Shown here one piece after another: positions 16,030-26,393 of a stretch of 64,000 nucleotides of DNA. How positions within the stretch are numbered: position 1 is the stretch's first letter; every line of letters begins with the position of its first letter. The translations under genes and the position numbers were made by a program. The notes beneath the pieces are model-generated. The model worked only from the letters and a program-made list of their open reading frames with translations. It made no database searches and was not told where the DNA came from. The DNA is from Sunxiuqinia indica (GTDB lineage: Bacteria > Bacteroidota > Bacteroidia > Bacteroidales > Prolixibacteraceae): assembly GCF_009847015.1 (NCBI RefSeq), contig NZ_WVEM01000002.1, forward strand, positions 306,040 through 370,039, in the 5' to 3' direction.

Positions 16030-17478
16030 ATGATTTTAAAGACAACTTTTAAACTCCGTTACCTACTATTACTAATCCTGTCCTTTTTTATGATGAGCTG
16101 TTCACAGAAACATAAAAACGATAAAGTCAGGTCAAAGTCTAATCCAATAGAATGGGATTTAAAGGAAATCAAAGAGGCCGGCAAATTGAGAGCCTTAACA
16201 GTTTATAGTAGCACGACCTATTTTCTCTATCGCGGGCGACCCATGGGTTATGAATATGAATTGCTGGAACGATTTGCCGAATATTTAGACGTTTCGCTTG
16301 AACTGATTGTGGTTAAAAATATGGACGAGTTATTCGAAAAACTCAATGCCGGCGAGGGCGATCTGGTAGCGCATGGATTAACCATTACCTCCCTTCGAAA
16401 AAAAGAAGTCTCTTTCACCGATTATTTATACCTCACCAAGCAGGTACTCGTGCAAAAAAAACCGGATAATTGGAGAACGATGCACTGGAATAAATTAGAA
16501 AACGCCTTGATTGAGGATCCGATGGAGCTTTTAAACGATACCGTTTCAGTACGACGCAATTCATCATATAGCGAAAGAATTGCGAATCTATCGGAGGAGC
16601 TTGGCGGACAAATTTACGTTGATACGCTTTCGGGAGAAATGGCGACAGACGAAATCATAAAAGAAGTGGCCCGGGGAAATATTGAATACACCATTGCAGA
16701 TCAAAACATCGCCAGCATCATGGCTTCGTATTACCCCATTTTAGATATTGATGTTCCGGTTAGCTTTTCGCAGAGAATAAGTTGGGCAACGCGCCACAAT
16801 TCACCTAATTTGCTGAAAGCTACCAATGAGTGGTTGAAAGAACTGAAAAAAGAAGTGGACTATAACGTAATTTACAACAAGTATTTCAAAAACAGCAGGG
16901 ATTTCAGACGACGGGTTAAAAGTGATTTTTACAGTTTGAATAATCAGGAAATAAGTCCGTATGACGACTTGATAAAAACGTACGCTAAGGAACTAAATTG
17001 GGATTGGCGATTGGTCACCTCGCTGATCTATCAGGAATCTAAATTTAATCCGAACAACAGCTCCTGGGCCGATGCAGCAGGGTTGATGCAGCTCATGCCG
17101 GCTACAGCTGAGGAACTAGGTGTTACCGATAGAACCGACCCGGAGCAAAGTATAAAAGGGGGCACAACTTATTTAAAACAAATAAGGGAGAATTTCGAAA
17201 GCCTGGAAGACTCTATCCAGAAGATTAAATTCACGATGGCAGCTTATAATTGTGGTTTGTATCACGTGATAGATGCCCAGAGTCTTGCTGAAAAACGAGG
17301 ATTGGATCCTGATGTTTGGGATGAGAATGTTGAGGATATGATTTTGGAATTAAGCGTGCCCAAAAATTATAACGATCCGGTTGTTAACTACGGTTATGTT
17401 CGTGGTATAGAACCTTATAATTATGTACGTCAAATTTTCGAACGCTACCAGCATTACACTCAGTTTGTCGATGAATGA
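16030..17478 (+). CDS. mltF: MltF-like membrane-bound lytic murein transglycosylase (lipoprotein)
   Basis: The 482-residue product has a lipobox (FFMMSC, cysteine at about residue 24). It follows the MltF plan: a solute-binding-protein type 3 regulatory domain (about residues 45-285; GKLRALTVYSSTTYFLYRGRPMGYEYEL, LVAHGLTITSLRKKEVSFTDYLY) then an SLT lysozyme-like domain (about 310-450) with the catalytic glutamate in LIYQESKFNPN (near residue 336), AAGLMQLMPATAEELG and FTMAAYNCGLYHVIDA. It cleaves the MurNAc-GlcNAc bond to form anhydro-MurNAc at the inner face of the outer membrane. Length is typical. The next gene starts 86 bp downstream. Confidence 0.9.
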   Translation: MILKTTFKLRYLLLLILSFFMMSCSQKHKNDKVRSKSNPIEWDLKEIKEAGKLRALTVYSSTTYFLYRGRPMGYEYELLERFAEYLDVSLELIVVKNMDELFEKLNAGEGDLVAHGLTITSLRKKEVSFTDYLYLTKQVLVQKKPDNWRTMHWNKLENALIEDPMELLNDTVSVRRNSSYSERIANLSEELGGQIYVDTLSGEMATDEIIKEVARGNIEYTIADQNIASIMASYYPILDIDVPVSFSQRISWATRHNSPNLLKATNEWLKELKKEVDYNVIYNKYFKNSRDFRRRVKSDFYSLNNQEISPYDDLIKTYAKELNWDWRLVTSLIYQESKFNPNNSSWADAAGLMQLMPATAEELGVTDRTDPEQSIKGGTTYLKQIRENFESLEDSIQKIKFTMAAYNCGLYHVIDAQSLAEKRGLDPDVWDENVEDMILELSVPKNYNDPVVNYGYVRGIEPYNYVRQIFERYQHYTQFVDE

Positions 17479-17563
17479 GCAAACGGAGCTGCAATGAGGA
17501 ACTTGTTTTGCAAAATAAAGTGAATGATGACATCTTCTTAAAGATGAGTTTAGAACGCCATAT

Positions 17564-18046
17564 ATGAAGCCAGGAATTGAAATAGTCAGTGAGAAGAAAT
17601 TGATTGGGAAACGAGTAAGAATGTCGTTTTCAAATGATAAAACGGTTGAATTATGGAAGAGCTTTTCGCCAAGGAAAAACGTGATAAAGAATTCGATCAG
17701 TTCGGACTTATATTCTGTCGACATTTATGATGACCCCCATTTTTTTATAGATTTCAATCCGTTAAAAAAGTTTGAAAAATGGGCAGCCGTTGAAGTATCC
17801 CACTTTGATGATGTTCCCGAAGAAATGGAGCGGCTGGTAGTTCCTCCAGGACAGTACGCCGTCTTTCAGTATAAAGGGAAGCCCAGTGAAGCACAAAAGA
17901 CATTTCAATACATTTATGGGGTTTGGCTGCCGGGTTCCATTTATGAAATGGACGACAGACCCTATCTGGCTCGAATGGGAGAAAATTATAAAGGTGAAGA
18001 TCCTGATTCGGAAGAAGAGTTTTGGATACCAATCAGGAAAAAATGA
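17564..18046 (+). CDS. GyrI-like small-molecule-binding domain protein
   Basis: The 160-residue product matches the GyrI-like/AraC effector-binding fold: EIVSEKKLIGKRVRMSFSND as the first strand-helix, AAVEVSHFDDVPEEMERLVVPPGQYAVFQYKG in the middle, and FQYIYGVWLPGSIYEMDDRPYLARMGENY...EEFWIPIRKK at the end, where Y, W and the final E-W/I-P-I pattern are characteristic. It has no DNA-binding domain. Family members bind small hydrophobic molecules or inhibit gyrase; here the ligand is unknown. It is 86 bp downstream of mltF in the same direction. Confidence 0.8.
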   Translation: MKPGIEIVSEKKLIGKRVRMSFSNDKTVELWKSFSPRKNVIKNSISSDLYSVDIYDDPHFFIDFNPLKKFEKWAAVEVSHFDDVPEEMERLVVPPGQYAVFQYKGKPSEAQKTFQYIYGVWLPGSIYEMDDRPYLARMGENYKGEDPDSEEEFWIPIRKK

Positions 18047-18290
18047 AAGTAGGCATTTAATCAGTTGGGAAAGAAGCAGCATCTGATATGCCTCATGATT
18101 TTGGAAATGTGCGAACCCTTGAGATGGGGTAGGGTGGACGATGAAATTCTACCTGGCTGTTTTAACATTCACGATTCTTCTTTTTGCTGAATAGCGACCA
18201 CTAAAACAGGAACGATAATCGAACACATGTGAAAAAACTCGTTCTTTTTAATCGCCACAACTTGTGGTCTTATTCTTAAAAAAAAACATT

Positions 18291-18394
18291 GGTGTCCGGT
18301 TAAAATTTCAAATGATGGGCTAAAGCCCGTGTCATATCTGGCATTCACTTAGAAGCGTGCGGGCTTTAGCCCATAACTCCATCTTGTTGAATAT
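18291..18394. repeat. REP-like palindromic element, copy 1
   Basis: The element reads TGTCCGGTTAAAATTTCAAA, GGGCTAAAGCCC (18317-18328), ATATCTGGCATTCAC, then CGGGCTTTAGCCC (18360-18372) and ATAACTCCAT. The two GC-rich palindromes can pair with each other or with themselves. The same unit occurs inverted at 51461-51575. In this phylum GGGCTAAAGCCC units are associated with REP/RAYT (TnpA_REP) transposition; no such transposase is in this window. Confidence 0.8.
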
Positions 18395-18795
18395 CAGCTG
18401 TTCTGTTTTTCATTCGTTTCTCGCATCACCCAAGTTTTTATTTTTCCCGGACAACAGTGAAAAAAAAAGTAATCGTATTATTTATAGTTGGCAGGAGAGT
18501 AGTCTAGTTACAAACCTTTTTTATATTTTTAGGATCAATAACAAAAGGCCCAACAGGCCTTTAAACTTTATTTTCACCTGATTTAACTCCTTAGATGTGA
18601 GAAAGAGTCTGGTTTAGAAGCAGGGGGGAGAACCGGGCACTCCATAATTGCTGACCTTGCTTTCACTTAAAAGAGGTATTATCATGATAAAACTTCTGGA
18701 TTTTGGCGTAAGAACACTTACAATGTATTGTAAACGTCAGCCTCTCGGGTTATCATTCGATCGAATATAACAAAGTAAAAAACAACAGGCTCAAC
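18395..18795. other. Gene-free gap upstream of the sensor kinases
   Basis: About 400 bp without a convincing gene, repeat or terminator. With 18047-18290 it forms the long leader region before the CheB-CheR hybrid; a small palindrome CCACAA-C-TTGTGG is at 18255-18267. Confidence 0.45.
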
Positions 18796-21700
18796 ATGAG
18801 AAAGAAAGGAATACAAAAAGCAACCGAGGTGGAGTCTACTCCCGTACCAGACGAAAATATTCAAGCACTACCCGTTGTAGGGATTGGAGCTTCAGCCGGA
18901 GGTCTGGAAGCATTAGAAAGTTTTTTCGTAAACATTCCTTCAAATACAGGTGTGGCTTTTGTAATCATTCAACACCTCGATCCGGATCATAAAAGTATTC
19001 TTGCCGACTTAATAAGGCGCTATACAAAAATGGAGGTTTTGCAGATTCTTGACGGTGTTGAAGTAATGCCAGATACCATTTATATCATTCCCCCGGGTTC
19101 CGATGTGAGTTTGAAAAACAATAAACTGATATTAAGCCCGCAACCTCGCTCACGCACCTTACGGCTGCCAATTGATCGTTTCCTCAAATCGCTGGCGCAC
19201 GACAAAAAAGACAGGGCCATAGGCATTATATTATCGGGGACGGGGACCGATGGCACGCTGGGAGTAAGAGCTATCAAGTCAGAAAACGGAATTGTATTTG
19301 TGCAAACACCCGAAAATGCAAGCTACGACGGAATGCCCGTAAGTGCAATCTCCACAGGCGTGGTAGATCATATTCTGGATGCCGACAAAATGTCGGAAAA
19401 ACTACTTAACTATCTAACTTACGTTACTGATGAAACTGGGAGTATACCTATTCCCGAGGAGTATGATAATCATATCCTAACCAATATATTTAACTTATTG
19501 CGCACAAAAACCGGTCATGATTTTTCGTACTATAAACCCAATACGATTATCCGGCGCATCGAACGGAGGATGAAAATTGTACATGTTACAAAAATTGAAG
19601 ATTACATTGCTGTTCTTCAAAAAGACACAACGGAGTTAGAAACTCTGTTTCATGATTTTTTGATTGGCGTAACAAATTTCTTCAGAGATCGTGCCGCATT
19701 CGAAAAACTAAGCAGCAAAATAATACCTGAACTATTTTCGAAAAGCAAGGAAGGTGTTCCCATTCGAATTTGGGTTCCCGGTTGTTCCACCGGGGAAGAA
19801 GCTTATACTATCGCTATTCTGTTTAAAGAATTTATGGATACACATTCGCTAAATGGGTATACGATACAGATTTTCGCGACCGATATTGATAGAAGCGCGC
19901 TTGATAAAGCCAGACAAGCGGTGTATCCCGAGAATATTGCTGCTGATATCCCGGAACAGTATCTTCATAAATATTTTACCCTTGATGACAAAGTCTATAT
20001 CGCAAATAAGCCCCTGCGCGACATCATTGTTTTTGCCGAGCAAAGTGTAATTAAAGATCCTCCGTTTTCAAGAGTTGATTTAGTCAGTTGTCGCAACTTG
20101 TTAATATATATGTCTAATGAATTGCAGGAGAGAGCTATTTCCACCTTTCATTATGCGCTGAACTCCGGGGGATACTTGTTTCTGGGCTCATCTGAAACAC
20201 TAGGTAAAAACAGAGATATTTTTACTACGAAAGACAAAAAATGGAAATTATATCAAAAAAACGACGTTGTTCGTAAACGGGATTACGTGAGTGGATTGCC
20301 TTCGTTTGCTCCTGCCGTAAAAGATAAAAGTAAATTAGCCAAAGTTAGCGCTCCGGAAGACAAAATGACCTTGAAAAGTATAACAGAGAACAAAATTATT
20401 GAGCATTTTACTCCTGCAGCTGTCTTGGTGAACAACAAACAGGATATTCTTTTTTTTAAAGGTAAAACATCAGCCTATCTCGAGCCGGTGCAAGGAGTTG
20501 CCAACATGAATGTGGTAGAAATGGCAAAACCCGGCATTCGTGTTAAGCTACGTGTTGCACTAAGCAAAGCAATTCGCGAAAACAAGGTAGTTGTTGAGGA
20601 GAAACTTCACCTAAAAACCAATAATACTTACAAGTTTATTAACATCCATATACTACCTGTTGAACCGAAAACCGAGGAGTCAAGCTTGTTTCTGATTGTA
20701 TTTGAAGATATTACCGAGAAGGAAGTGTTTTTAAGTGATGACATGCACGACTTTAGCAACAAGGATATCAATTACATTGAAACGCTGGAGCTGGAGTTGA
20801 AGCAAACAAAGGAATATTTGCAGTCGGTAATTGAACAATCAGAAACAACGAACGAAGAATTAAAAGTGGCCAACGAAGAGCTGCAATCGTCGAACGAAGA
20901 GCTGCAAAGTACCAACGAAGAGTTGGAAACATCAAAAGAAGAATTGCAATCAATCAACGAGGAACTTATTACGGTAAATACCGAACATCAGAATAAAATT
21001 GCTGAACTCTCGGAGCTAAATAATGATGTTAACAATCTGCTCACAAACACCGAAATCGCTACAATTTTTCTGGACGTGGATTTGAAAATAAAGAAGTTCA
21101 CCCCGAAGGTAACTGAATTTATTAACCTAATTGCGGGCGACATCAACCGACCCATTTACGATTTTGTGACAAAATTAAATTATCCCGATTTTAAAGAAGA
21201 CATAGAGCATGTTGTAAATACCTTAAACACCGTAGAGAAAGAGATTGACAGCACTCAGAAGAGTTACATCTGCCGGATGATGCCCTATCGCACACTTGAT
21301 AATGTCGTAACCGGAGTCGTCATCACGTTTGCAGATGTAACCAGGTTGAAAGCAGCCGAAAAGGAACTAATTCAAGCCAAAGAACAAGCCGAAAAAAATG
21401 AAATCAGGTTGACACTGGCTCAGGATTTAAACAACGCAGGAACCTGGGATTGGAATATCGAAACCAATTCATTCTATTGGTCGGATGAATTTTTAAAGCT
21501 TTTTGGAATGTCGGAAGACACGAAGGCTGGTTTCGATGCGTGGCACAAGGTTGTACACCCAGATGATCTTGAAATGGCTTCAGAAAAAATAGAGGAAAGC
21601 TTAACAAACAAAACCGAACTGTTAAGCAATTACAGAATCATTCTTCCTAATGGCGACATTCGCTGGATCAGATCTGCAGGGAGCACAATTTATGAAAACG

Positions 21701-23328
21701 ATAAACCCAAAAGAATGATCGGTTTGTGTTTCGATATTACTGATGTTAAGCAAGCAGAGGCCGATTTAATCAGAGCAAAAGATCGTATTGAAACAAGCGA
21801 AAAGAAATACCGACAACTTTTTCAATATTCACCCGACTCAGTTATTGTACACGATTTGGAAATGAATATCATTGATGTTAATGATAAAGCCACGGAAGAG
21901 TTTGGTTATTCGAAAGAGGAATTTCTTCAGAAAAAAGTGTTCGACTTACATCCAAAAGAAGAGCTTCCCAAGTCGGAAGACGTTTTGAACACGATGAAAA
22001 AGAAAGAGTCTTTATTAGTCGACACAAAGTTTCATAGAAAAGACGGAACTCTCTTTCTGGCCGAAGCAACACCATGTAAATACTTGCTTGAAGGAAAAGA
22101 GATTATTCAGGTTGTAGTGCGAAATATTACAACTCTGAAAGAAGCTGAAAACCAAATACTTCAAGCGAAAGAAAAAGCTGAGAAAAGCGAAAAGTACCTC
22201 CGCGATATTATCAACAATATTGGTGATCCCATTTTCGTAAAAGATGATCAAAGCAGGCTCATCTTGGTAAATAATGCATGTTGTGAAATGCTCGGTATTC
22301 CTGAACCTGAGATAATTGGAAGAACACTTGCCGAAGATGTTGCTCCGGAAGAACAAGCAGGTTTTCTAAAAATTGATAAGCAGGTTATTGTAACCGGGCA
22401 AGAGAATATAACAGAAGAATCGCTTACAATCAGAGGAGGTGAAACGAAAACAATCTCGACCAGAAAAACTCGTTTTATTGATACCAAAGGCAATAAATAT
22501 CTTATTGGTGTAATTCGTGACATCACCGAACGAAAACAGACTGAGTTGGAGTTGACTACTGCCAAAGAACAAGCAGAAAAAAGCGAGCAATCGCTTCTGA
22601 AAAGCGAGGCTCGTTTAAAGGAGCTGAATGCCACAAAAGATAAATTCTTTTCAATTATTGCACACGATCTAAAAAGTCCGTTTAACTCCATCATTGGTTT
22701 CAGCGAAATGCTGAATCGAAATGCCTTGACGTATTCACCCGAAAGAGTTCAGGAATTGTCCGGAGTGATTTATCAGTCGTCGACACTGACATTCAGGCTA
22801 TTGGAAAATTTGCTGGAGTGGTCAAGGTTACAATCCGGCGCAATCGAACCTGATTATGTAAAGATTAAGCCTTCTGACTTAATTGATGAAGTTAATTTAA
22901 TTAAGCAACCCATTGCCAATTCAAAAAATATCCGTCTGCAATCGGTAATTAACGCTGACGATTTAATATTGGCCGATAAGGAGATGGTGAAAACAGTACT
23001 TCGGAATTTAATTTCAAACGCTTTGAAATTCACCCATCCGGAAGGCCTCGTGAAAGTTGAAACCCAAAGCAGAGGAAACGACATGCTGTTTATCGTATCA
23101 GATACTGGTGTTGGTATTGAAAGCAAACACCTTGATAAAGTTTTTAAACTCGACAATAAATTATCGGGAACCGGCACTGCCAATGAGAAAGGAACCGGAT
23201 TGGGATTAATACTTTGTGCCGAATTTATTAAGCTGCACCATGGCAAAATATGGGTAGAGAGCGAATGGGGAGTTGGAAGCCGGTTTTATTTCACCATTCC
23301 TAAAACTGAACGAACTAATGAAAAATAA
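18796..23328 (+). CDS. CheB-CheR-PAS-histidine kinase hybrid
   Basis: The 1510-residue protein joins, in order: a CheB methylesterase domain (about 25-205; catalytic S33 in GIGASAGG, H60 in IIQHLDPDHKS, D152 in GTGTDGTLG); a CheR methyltransferase (about 225-485; PNTIIRRIERRM, SAM site PGCSTGEEAYT at 328-338, DPPFSRVDLVSCRNLLIYM); a degenerate PAS (about 530-645); a coiled coil of EELQSxNEEL heptads (about 665-740); PAS/PAC domains at about 745-850, 870-985, 1000-1115 and 1130-1250; then HisKA with H1290 in IIAHDLKSP and an HATPase with N1408, DTGVG (1436-1440) and GTGLG (1466-1470). It has no membrane segment, so it is cytosolic. There is no receiver domain and no chemoreceptor nearby, so it is more likely a methylation-linked sensor than a chemotaxis protein. 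It overlaps the next kinase gene by 11 bp. Confidence 0.93.
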   Translation: MRKKGIQKATEVESTPVPDENIQALPVVGIGASAGGLEALESFFVNIPSNTGVAFVIIQHLDPDHKSILADLIRRYTKMEVLQILDGVEVMPDTIYIIPPGSDVSLKNNKLILSPQPRSRTLRLPIDRFLKSLAHDKKDRAIGIILSGTGTDGTLGVRAIKSENGIVFVQTPENASYDGMPVSAISTGVVDHILDADKMSEKLLNYLTYVTDETGSIPIPEEYDNHILTNIFNLLRTKTGHDFSYYKPNTIIRRIERRMKIVHVTKIEDYIAVLQKDTTELETLFHDFLIGVTNFFRDRAAFEKLSSKIIPELFSKSKEGVPIRIWVPGCSTGEEAYTIAILFKEFMDTHSLNGYTIQIFATDIDRSALDKARQAVYPENIAADIPEQYLHKYFTLDDKVYIANKPLRDIIVFAEQSVIKDPPFSRVDLVSCRNLLIYMSNELQERAISTFHYALNSGGYLFLGSSETLGKNRDIFTTKDKKWKLYQKNDVVRKRDYVSGLPSFAPAVKDKSKLAKVSAPEDKMTLKSITENKIIEHFTPAAVLVNNKQDILFFKGKTSAYLEPVQGVANMNVVEMAKPGIRVKLRVALSKAIRENKVVVEEKLHLKTNNTYKFINIHILPVEPKTEESSLFLIVFEDITEKEVFLSDDMHDFSNKDINYIETLELELKQTKEYLQSVIEQSETTNEELKVANEELQSSNEELQSTNEELETSKEELQSINEELITVNTEHQNKIAELSELNNDVNNLLTNTEIATIFLDVDLKIKKFTPKVTEFINLIAGDINRPIYDFVTKLNYPDFKEDIEHVVNTLNTVEKEIDSTQKSYICRMMPYRTLDNVVTGVVITFADVTRLKAAEKELIQAKEQAEKNEIRLTLAQDLNNAGTWDWNIETNSFYWSDEFLKLFGMSEDTKAGFDAWHKVVHPDDLEMASEKIEESLTNKTELLSNYRIILPNGDIRWIRSAGSTIYENDKPKRMIGLCFDITDVKQAEADLIRAKDRIETSEKKYRQLFQYSPDSVIVHDLEMNIIDVNDKATEEFGYSKEEFLQKKVFDLHPKEELPKSEDVLNTMKKKESLLVDTKFHRKDGTLFLAEATPCKYLLEGKEIIQVVVRNITTLKEAENQILQAKEKAEKSEKYLRDIINNIGDPIFVKDDQSRLILVNNACCEMLGIPEPEIIGRTLAEDVAPEEQAGFLKIDKQVIVTGQENITEESLTIRGGETKTISTRKTRFIDTKGNKYLIGVIRDITERKQTELELTTAKEQAEKSEQSLLKSEARLKELNATKDKFFSIIAHDLKSPFNSIIGFSEMLNRNALTYSPERVQELSGVIYQSSTLTFRLLENLLEWSRLQSGAIEPDYVKIKPSDLIDEVNLIKQPIANSKNIRLQSVINADDLILADKEMVKTVLRNLISNALKFTHPEGLVKVETQSRGNDMLFIVSDTGVGIESKHLDKVFKLDNKLSGTGTANEKGTGLGLILCAEFIKLHHGKIWVESEWGVGSRFYFTIPKTERTNEK

Positions 23329-26152
23329 GCAATTGCGAAAAGAGGCAGAGAAATTGGCTTCAGATAAATACGCTGACATAGCGAATTTGTCGACTCACGA
23401 CATACAGAAAATTGTCTATGAGCTGGAAGTGCACCGGATTGAGCTTGAAATGCAGAATGATGAACTAAGAAGTTCTCAAAAAGAGCTGGAAGACGAAAGG
23501 GCAAATTTTGCCGACTTATACAATCACGCACCGGTAGGCTATATTTCAATTGACAAAAACCAACTGGTTTTGCAGGCCAATGAAACAATCGCGAGTATGC
23601 TTCAGTGTTCCAGGGAGGCAGTTGAAAATCAGAAATTTACCAATTTCATACACTGGGACGACAAAGACCGTTTTTACCTATTTATTCGCAACATACAGAC
23701 GAAAGGTGAACCGAGATCTTGTCAATTAAGACTTAATACCGAAAAGAATCATTGGGTTTATGCGAATTTAGAAGCAAATTCAAAAAAAGACAATTACGTA
23801 CGCATCGCCATTACCGATATTACTAATCTTGTTGAAGCTCAACAAAAAGCGGAAGAAAGTGAGGAAAAATACAGAGCACTTTATGAGAATGCTCCTTTGC
23901 CTTATCAATCCTTAAACGACAATGGTCGTTTTATAGACGTAAATCCGGCTTGGCTATCAACACTGGGTTACAAACGAGAAAAGGTGATCGGAAAGTTTTA
24001 TAAAGATTTTCTTCATCCTGATTGGCAAGGTCACTTTGAGAAGAATTTCCCAGCCTTTAAAAAGCGAGGTTATGTCAAAGACGTCCAATTTAAAATCCGC
24101 CATAAAAAGGGACATTTTCTGGATATCTCATTTGACGGATGTATTGGCTATCTGCCAGATGGAAGCTTTCGGCAAACGTATTGTGTATTTCAAGATATTA
24201 CAAAGGAAAAACAGATTGAGAATGCACTCATTGAAGCCAAAGAGAAAGCGGAAGAAAGCGAGAAGTTTCTTAATCTTGCCGGAGAGATATCAAAAGTGGG
24301 CGGCTGGCGATTAGATTTAAAATCGAATCAGATAATTTGGAGTCGAACAACGGGAAGGATTCATGAATTGCCGGATGATTTTATCCCAAGCCTTGATGAA
24401 GCCATCTCCTACTATCATAAGGAAGATCAAACATTGGTAAGGAAAAGTGTTGAGAAAGCGATAAAAGAAGGAGTGGCTTATGAATTTGAAGCTCGCCTAA
24501 TTACGGCAAAAGGAAATTTGGTGTGGGTGAATGCCATTGGCAAACCGGAAATGCGAGATGGAAAATGTATCGGAATATCCGGATCATTCCAGGATATTAC
24601 CGAACGAAAGAAAGCACAGGAAGCATTACTCCGAAGTGAGAAGGAATTTCGCTTATTAGCAGAATCAATGCCACAGATTGTATGGATTACGCTTCCTGAT
24701 GGGATGAACATCTATTTCAATAAACAATGGGTAGATTATACCGGATTAAGTTTAGAAGAAAGCTACGGCGACGGCTGGAATATACCTTTCCACCCTGACG
24801 ACCAGAAACGTGCATGGGATGCCTGGCAGGCTGCAGTTAAAAACAATGATAATTATTCTATTGAGTGTCGGCTGCGAAGGAAGGACGGTGAGTATTTTTG
24901 GTGGTTAGTTCGAGGCGTCCCTATCTTTGATGAAAAGGGAGATATTGCAAAGTGGTTTGGGACATGCACAGATATACAGAGTATTAAAGATTCAGAGAAA
25001 GAACTTCTACAAGCCAAAGAAAAAGCCGAAGAAAGCACCCGCCTAAAATCTGCTTTCCTCGCCAACATGAGTCACGAAATCCGGACACCCATGAATGGAA
25101 TTATTGGTTTTACAAGCCTATTGAAGAACCCGAAACTTACTGGTAAGCAGCAAAAAAAATTCATCAACATTATTGAAAAAAGTGGCGAGCGCATGTTGAA
25201 CACCATAAAGGACATTATGGACATTTCCAAAATTGAATCGGGACAAGTTGATGTTAAGTTTTCTGATGTGGATTTGAACAACCAATTGGATGAACTTTTT
25301 GCATTTTTCCAGCCTGAGACGACGAAGAAAAATATCAAACTTTCCATTACAAACCGGCTTCCCGATCAACAGGCCACTGTTTATTCGGATAAAGAAAAAC
25401 TAAATTCAATACTCGTAAATTTTATCAAGAATGCAATAAAATATACCCGTGGCGGCAGTATTGAATTTGGCTATTCGATCAATAAAAAAGCCAACGATAA
25501 AGAACTCGAGTTTTATGTGAAGGATACAGGCATCGGAATTCCAACCGAAAGACAAGAAGCCGTATTTAATCGTTTTGTGCAAGCTGATATTGATGACAAG
25601 CAGGTTTATGAGGGCTCCGGGTTGGGACTGGCAATTTCGAAAGCCTATGTGGAAATGTTGGGTGGAGAAATCTGGGTGGAAAGCGAGGAAGGTGTTGGTT
25701 CTCAATTTTACTTTACAATTCCTTACAAAACAAACACAAAAGAAATACATGAAAAGAACACAGAGGATTTAAATCAACCGCAGTCAATTGAAAAAGAATT
25801 AAAGATATTGATTGCCGAAGATGATGAAACGACTATAACATATTTAAACATCATACTTAATGAATATGCGAGAGAACTATTAATTGCCAAAACAGGGACT
25901 GAAGCCGTGGAAATGTGCCGTAATAATCCGGAACTAGACATCATTCTAATGGATATTAGAATGCCTGAGTTAGACGGATATGAAGCCACGAAACGAATAC
26001 GTGAATTCAATAAAGAAGTATTTATAATGGCACAAACAGCCTACGCACAATCGGAGGACCGGGAAAAGGCAATTGAAGCAGGATGCGATGAGTATATTTC
26101 GAAGCCCATAAACCAAACAAAATTGGTGGAAATTATATCGAATCGTTTTTAA
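23318..26152 (+). CDS. PAS-histidine kinase-receiver hybrid sensor
   Basis: Start ATG 23318 overlaps the previous stop by 11 bp, indicating coupling. The 944-residue cytosolic protein opens with a helical DIQKIVYELEVHRIELEMQNDEL segment found before PAS domains, then four PAS/PAC units (about 55-170, 185-295, 315-430, 435-555), HisKA (H586 in NMSHEIRTPMNG), HATPase (N705, DTGIG 736-740, GSGLG 766-770) and a C-terminal receiver (about 828-944) with acidic pocket E834/D835, phospho-acceptor D879 in LMDIRMP, T907 and K929. Phosphate probably moves H586 to D879 within the protein, or to an unlinked phosphotransfer partner; no output protein is adjacent. The upstream CheB-CheR kinase has no receiver, so this receiver could serve both. 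Confidence 0.93.
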   Translation: MKNKQLRKEAEKLASDKYADIANLSTHDIQKIVYELEVHRIELEMQNDELRSSQKELEDERANFADLYNHAPVGYISIDKNQLVLQANETIASMLQCSREAVENQKFTNFIHWDDKDRFYLFIRNIQTKGEPRSCQLRLNTEKNHWVYANLEANSKKDNYVRIAITDITNLVEAQQKAEESEEKYRALYENAPLPYQSLNDNGRFIDVNPAWLSTLGYKREKVIGKFYKDFLHPDWQGHFEKNFPAFKKRGYVKDVQFKIRHKKGHFLDISFDGCIGYLPDGSFRQTYCVFQDITKEKQIENALIEAKEKAEESEKFLNLAGEISKVGGWRLDLKSNQIIWSRTTGRIHELPDDFIPSLDEAISYYHKEDQTLVRKSVEKAIKEGVAYEFEARLITAKGNLVWVNAIGKPEMRDGKCIGISGSFQDITERKKAQEALLRSEKEFRLLAESMPQIVWITLPDGMNIYFNKQWVDYTGLSLEESYGDGWNIPFHPDDQKRAWDAWQAAVKNNDNYSIECRLRRKDGEYFWWLVRGVPIFDEKGDIAKWFGTCTDIQSIKDSEKELLQAKEKAEESTRLKSAFLANMSHEIRTPMNGIIGFTSLLKNPKLTGKQQKKFINIIEKSGERMLNTIKDIMDISKIESGQVDVKFSDVDLNNQLDELFAFFQPETTKKNIKLSITNRLPDQQATVYSDKEKLNSILVNFIKNAIKYTRGGSIEFGYSINKKANDKELEFYVKDTGIGIPTERQEAVFNRFVQADIDDKQVYEGSGLGLAISKAYVEMLGGEIWVESEEGVGSQFYFTIPYKTNTKEIHEKNTEDLNQPQSIEKELKILIAEDDETTITYLNIILNEYARELLIAKTGTEAVEMCRNNPELDIILMDIRMPELDGYEATKRIREFNKEVFIMAQTAYAQSEDREKAIEAGCDEYISKPINQTKLVEIISNRF

Positions 26153-26393
26153 ATGTATAATAGTTTCTACTGAGTAAATCCTGAATTGTGCTTGAAGCGG
26201 AGTGCGGTTTGTTTGCAAAAGTGTTTATGTAATTAAAAAACACAGGTTGCAGTTTGTCAGCGGGGAATGAATCGAAATTGTATTTACGAAAAAAAAAGAA
26301 TCCGGTTAATAAGTTCTGACCGGGATCAGCGGCGACAAGCAGGGGATTGGCAAAGCATCATTGCTCAATGAGTTTAAAGTCTTTCAGTCGGGA

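Noticed and set aside
18357-18581. 74-codon + strand frame
   Set aside because: Its beginning lies in the REP-like palindrome, and the composition is that of non-coding A/T-rich DNA.
18796-20250. A classical chemotaxis cheB-cheR operon
   Set aside because: Both domains are in one chain with PAS and kinase modules, and no cheA, cheW or receptor gene is near.
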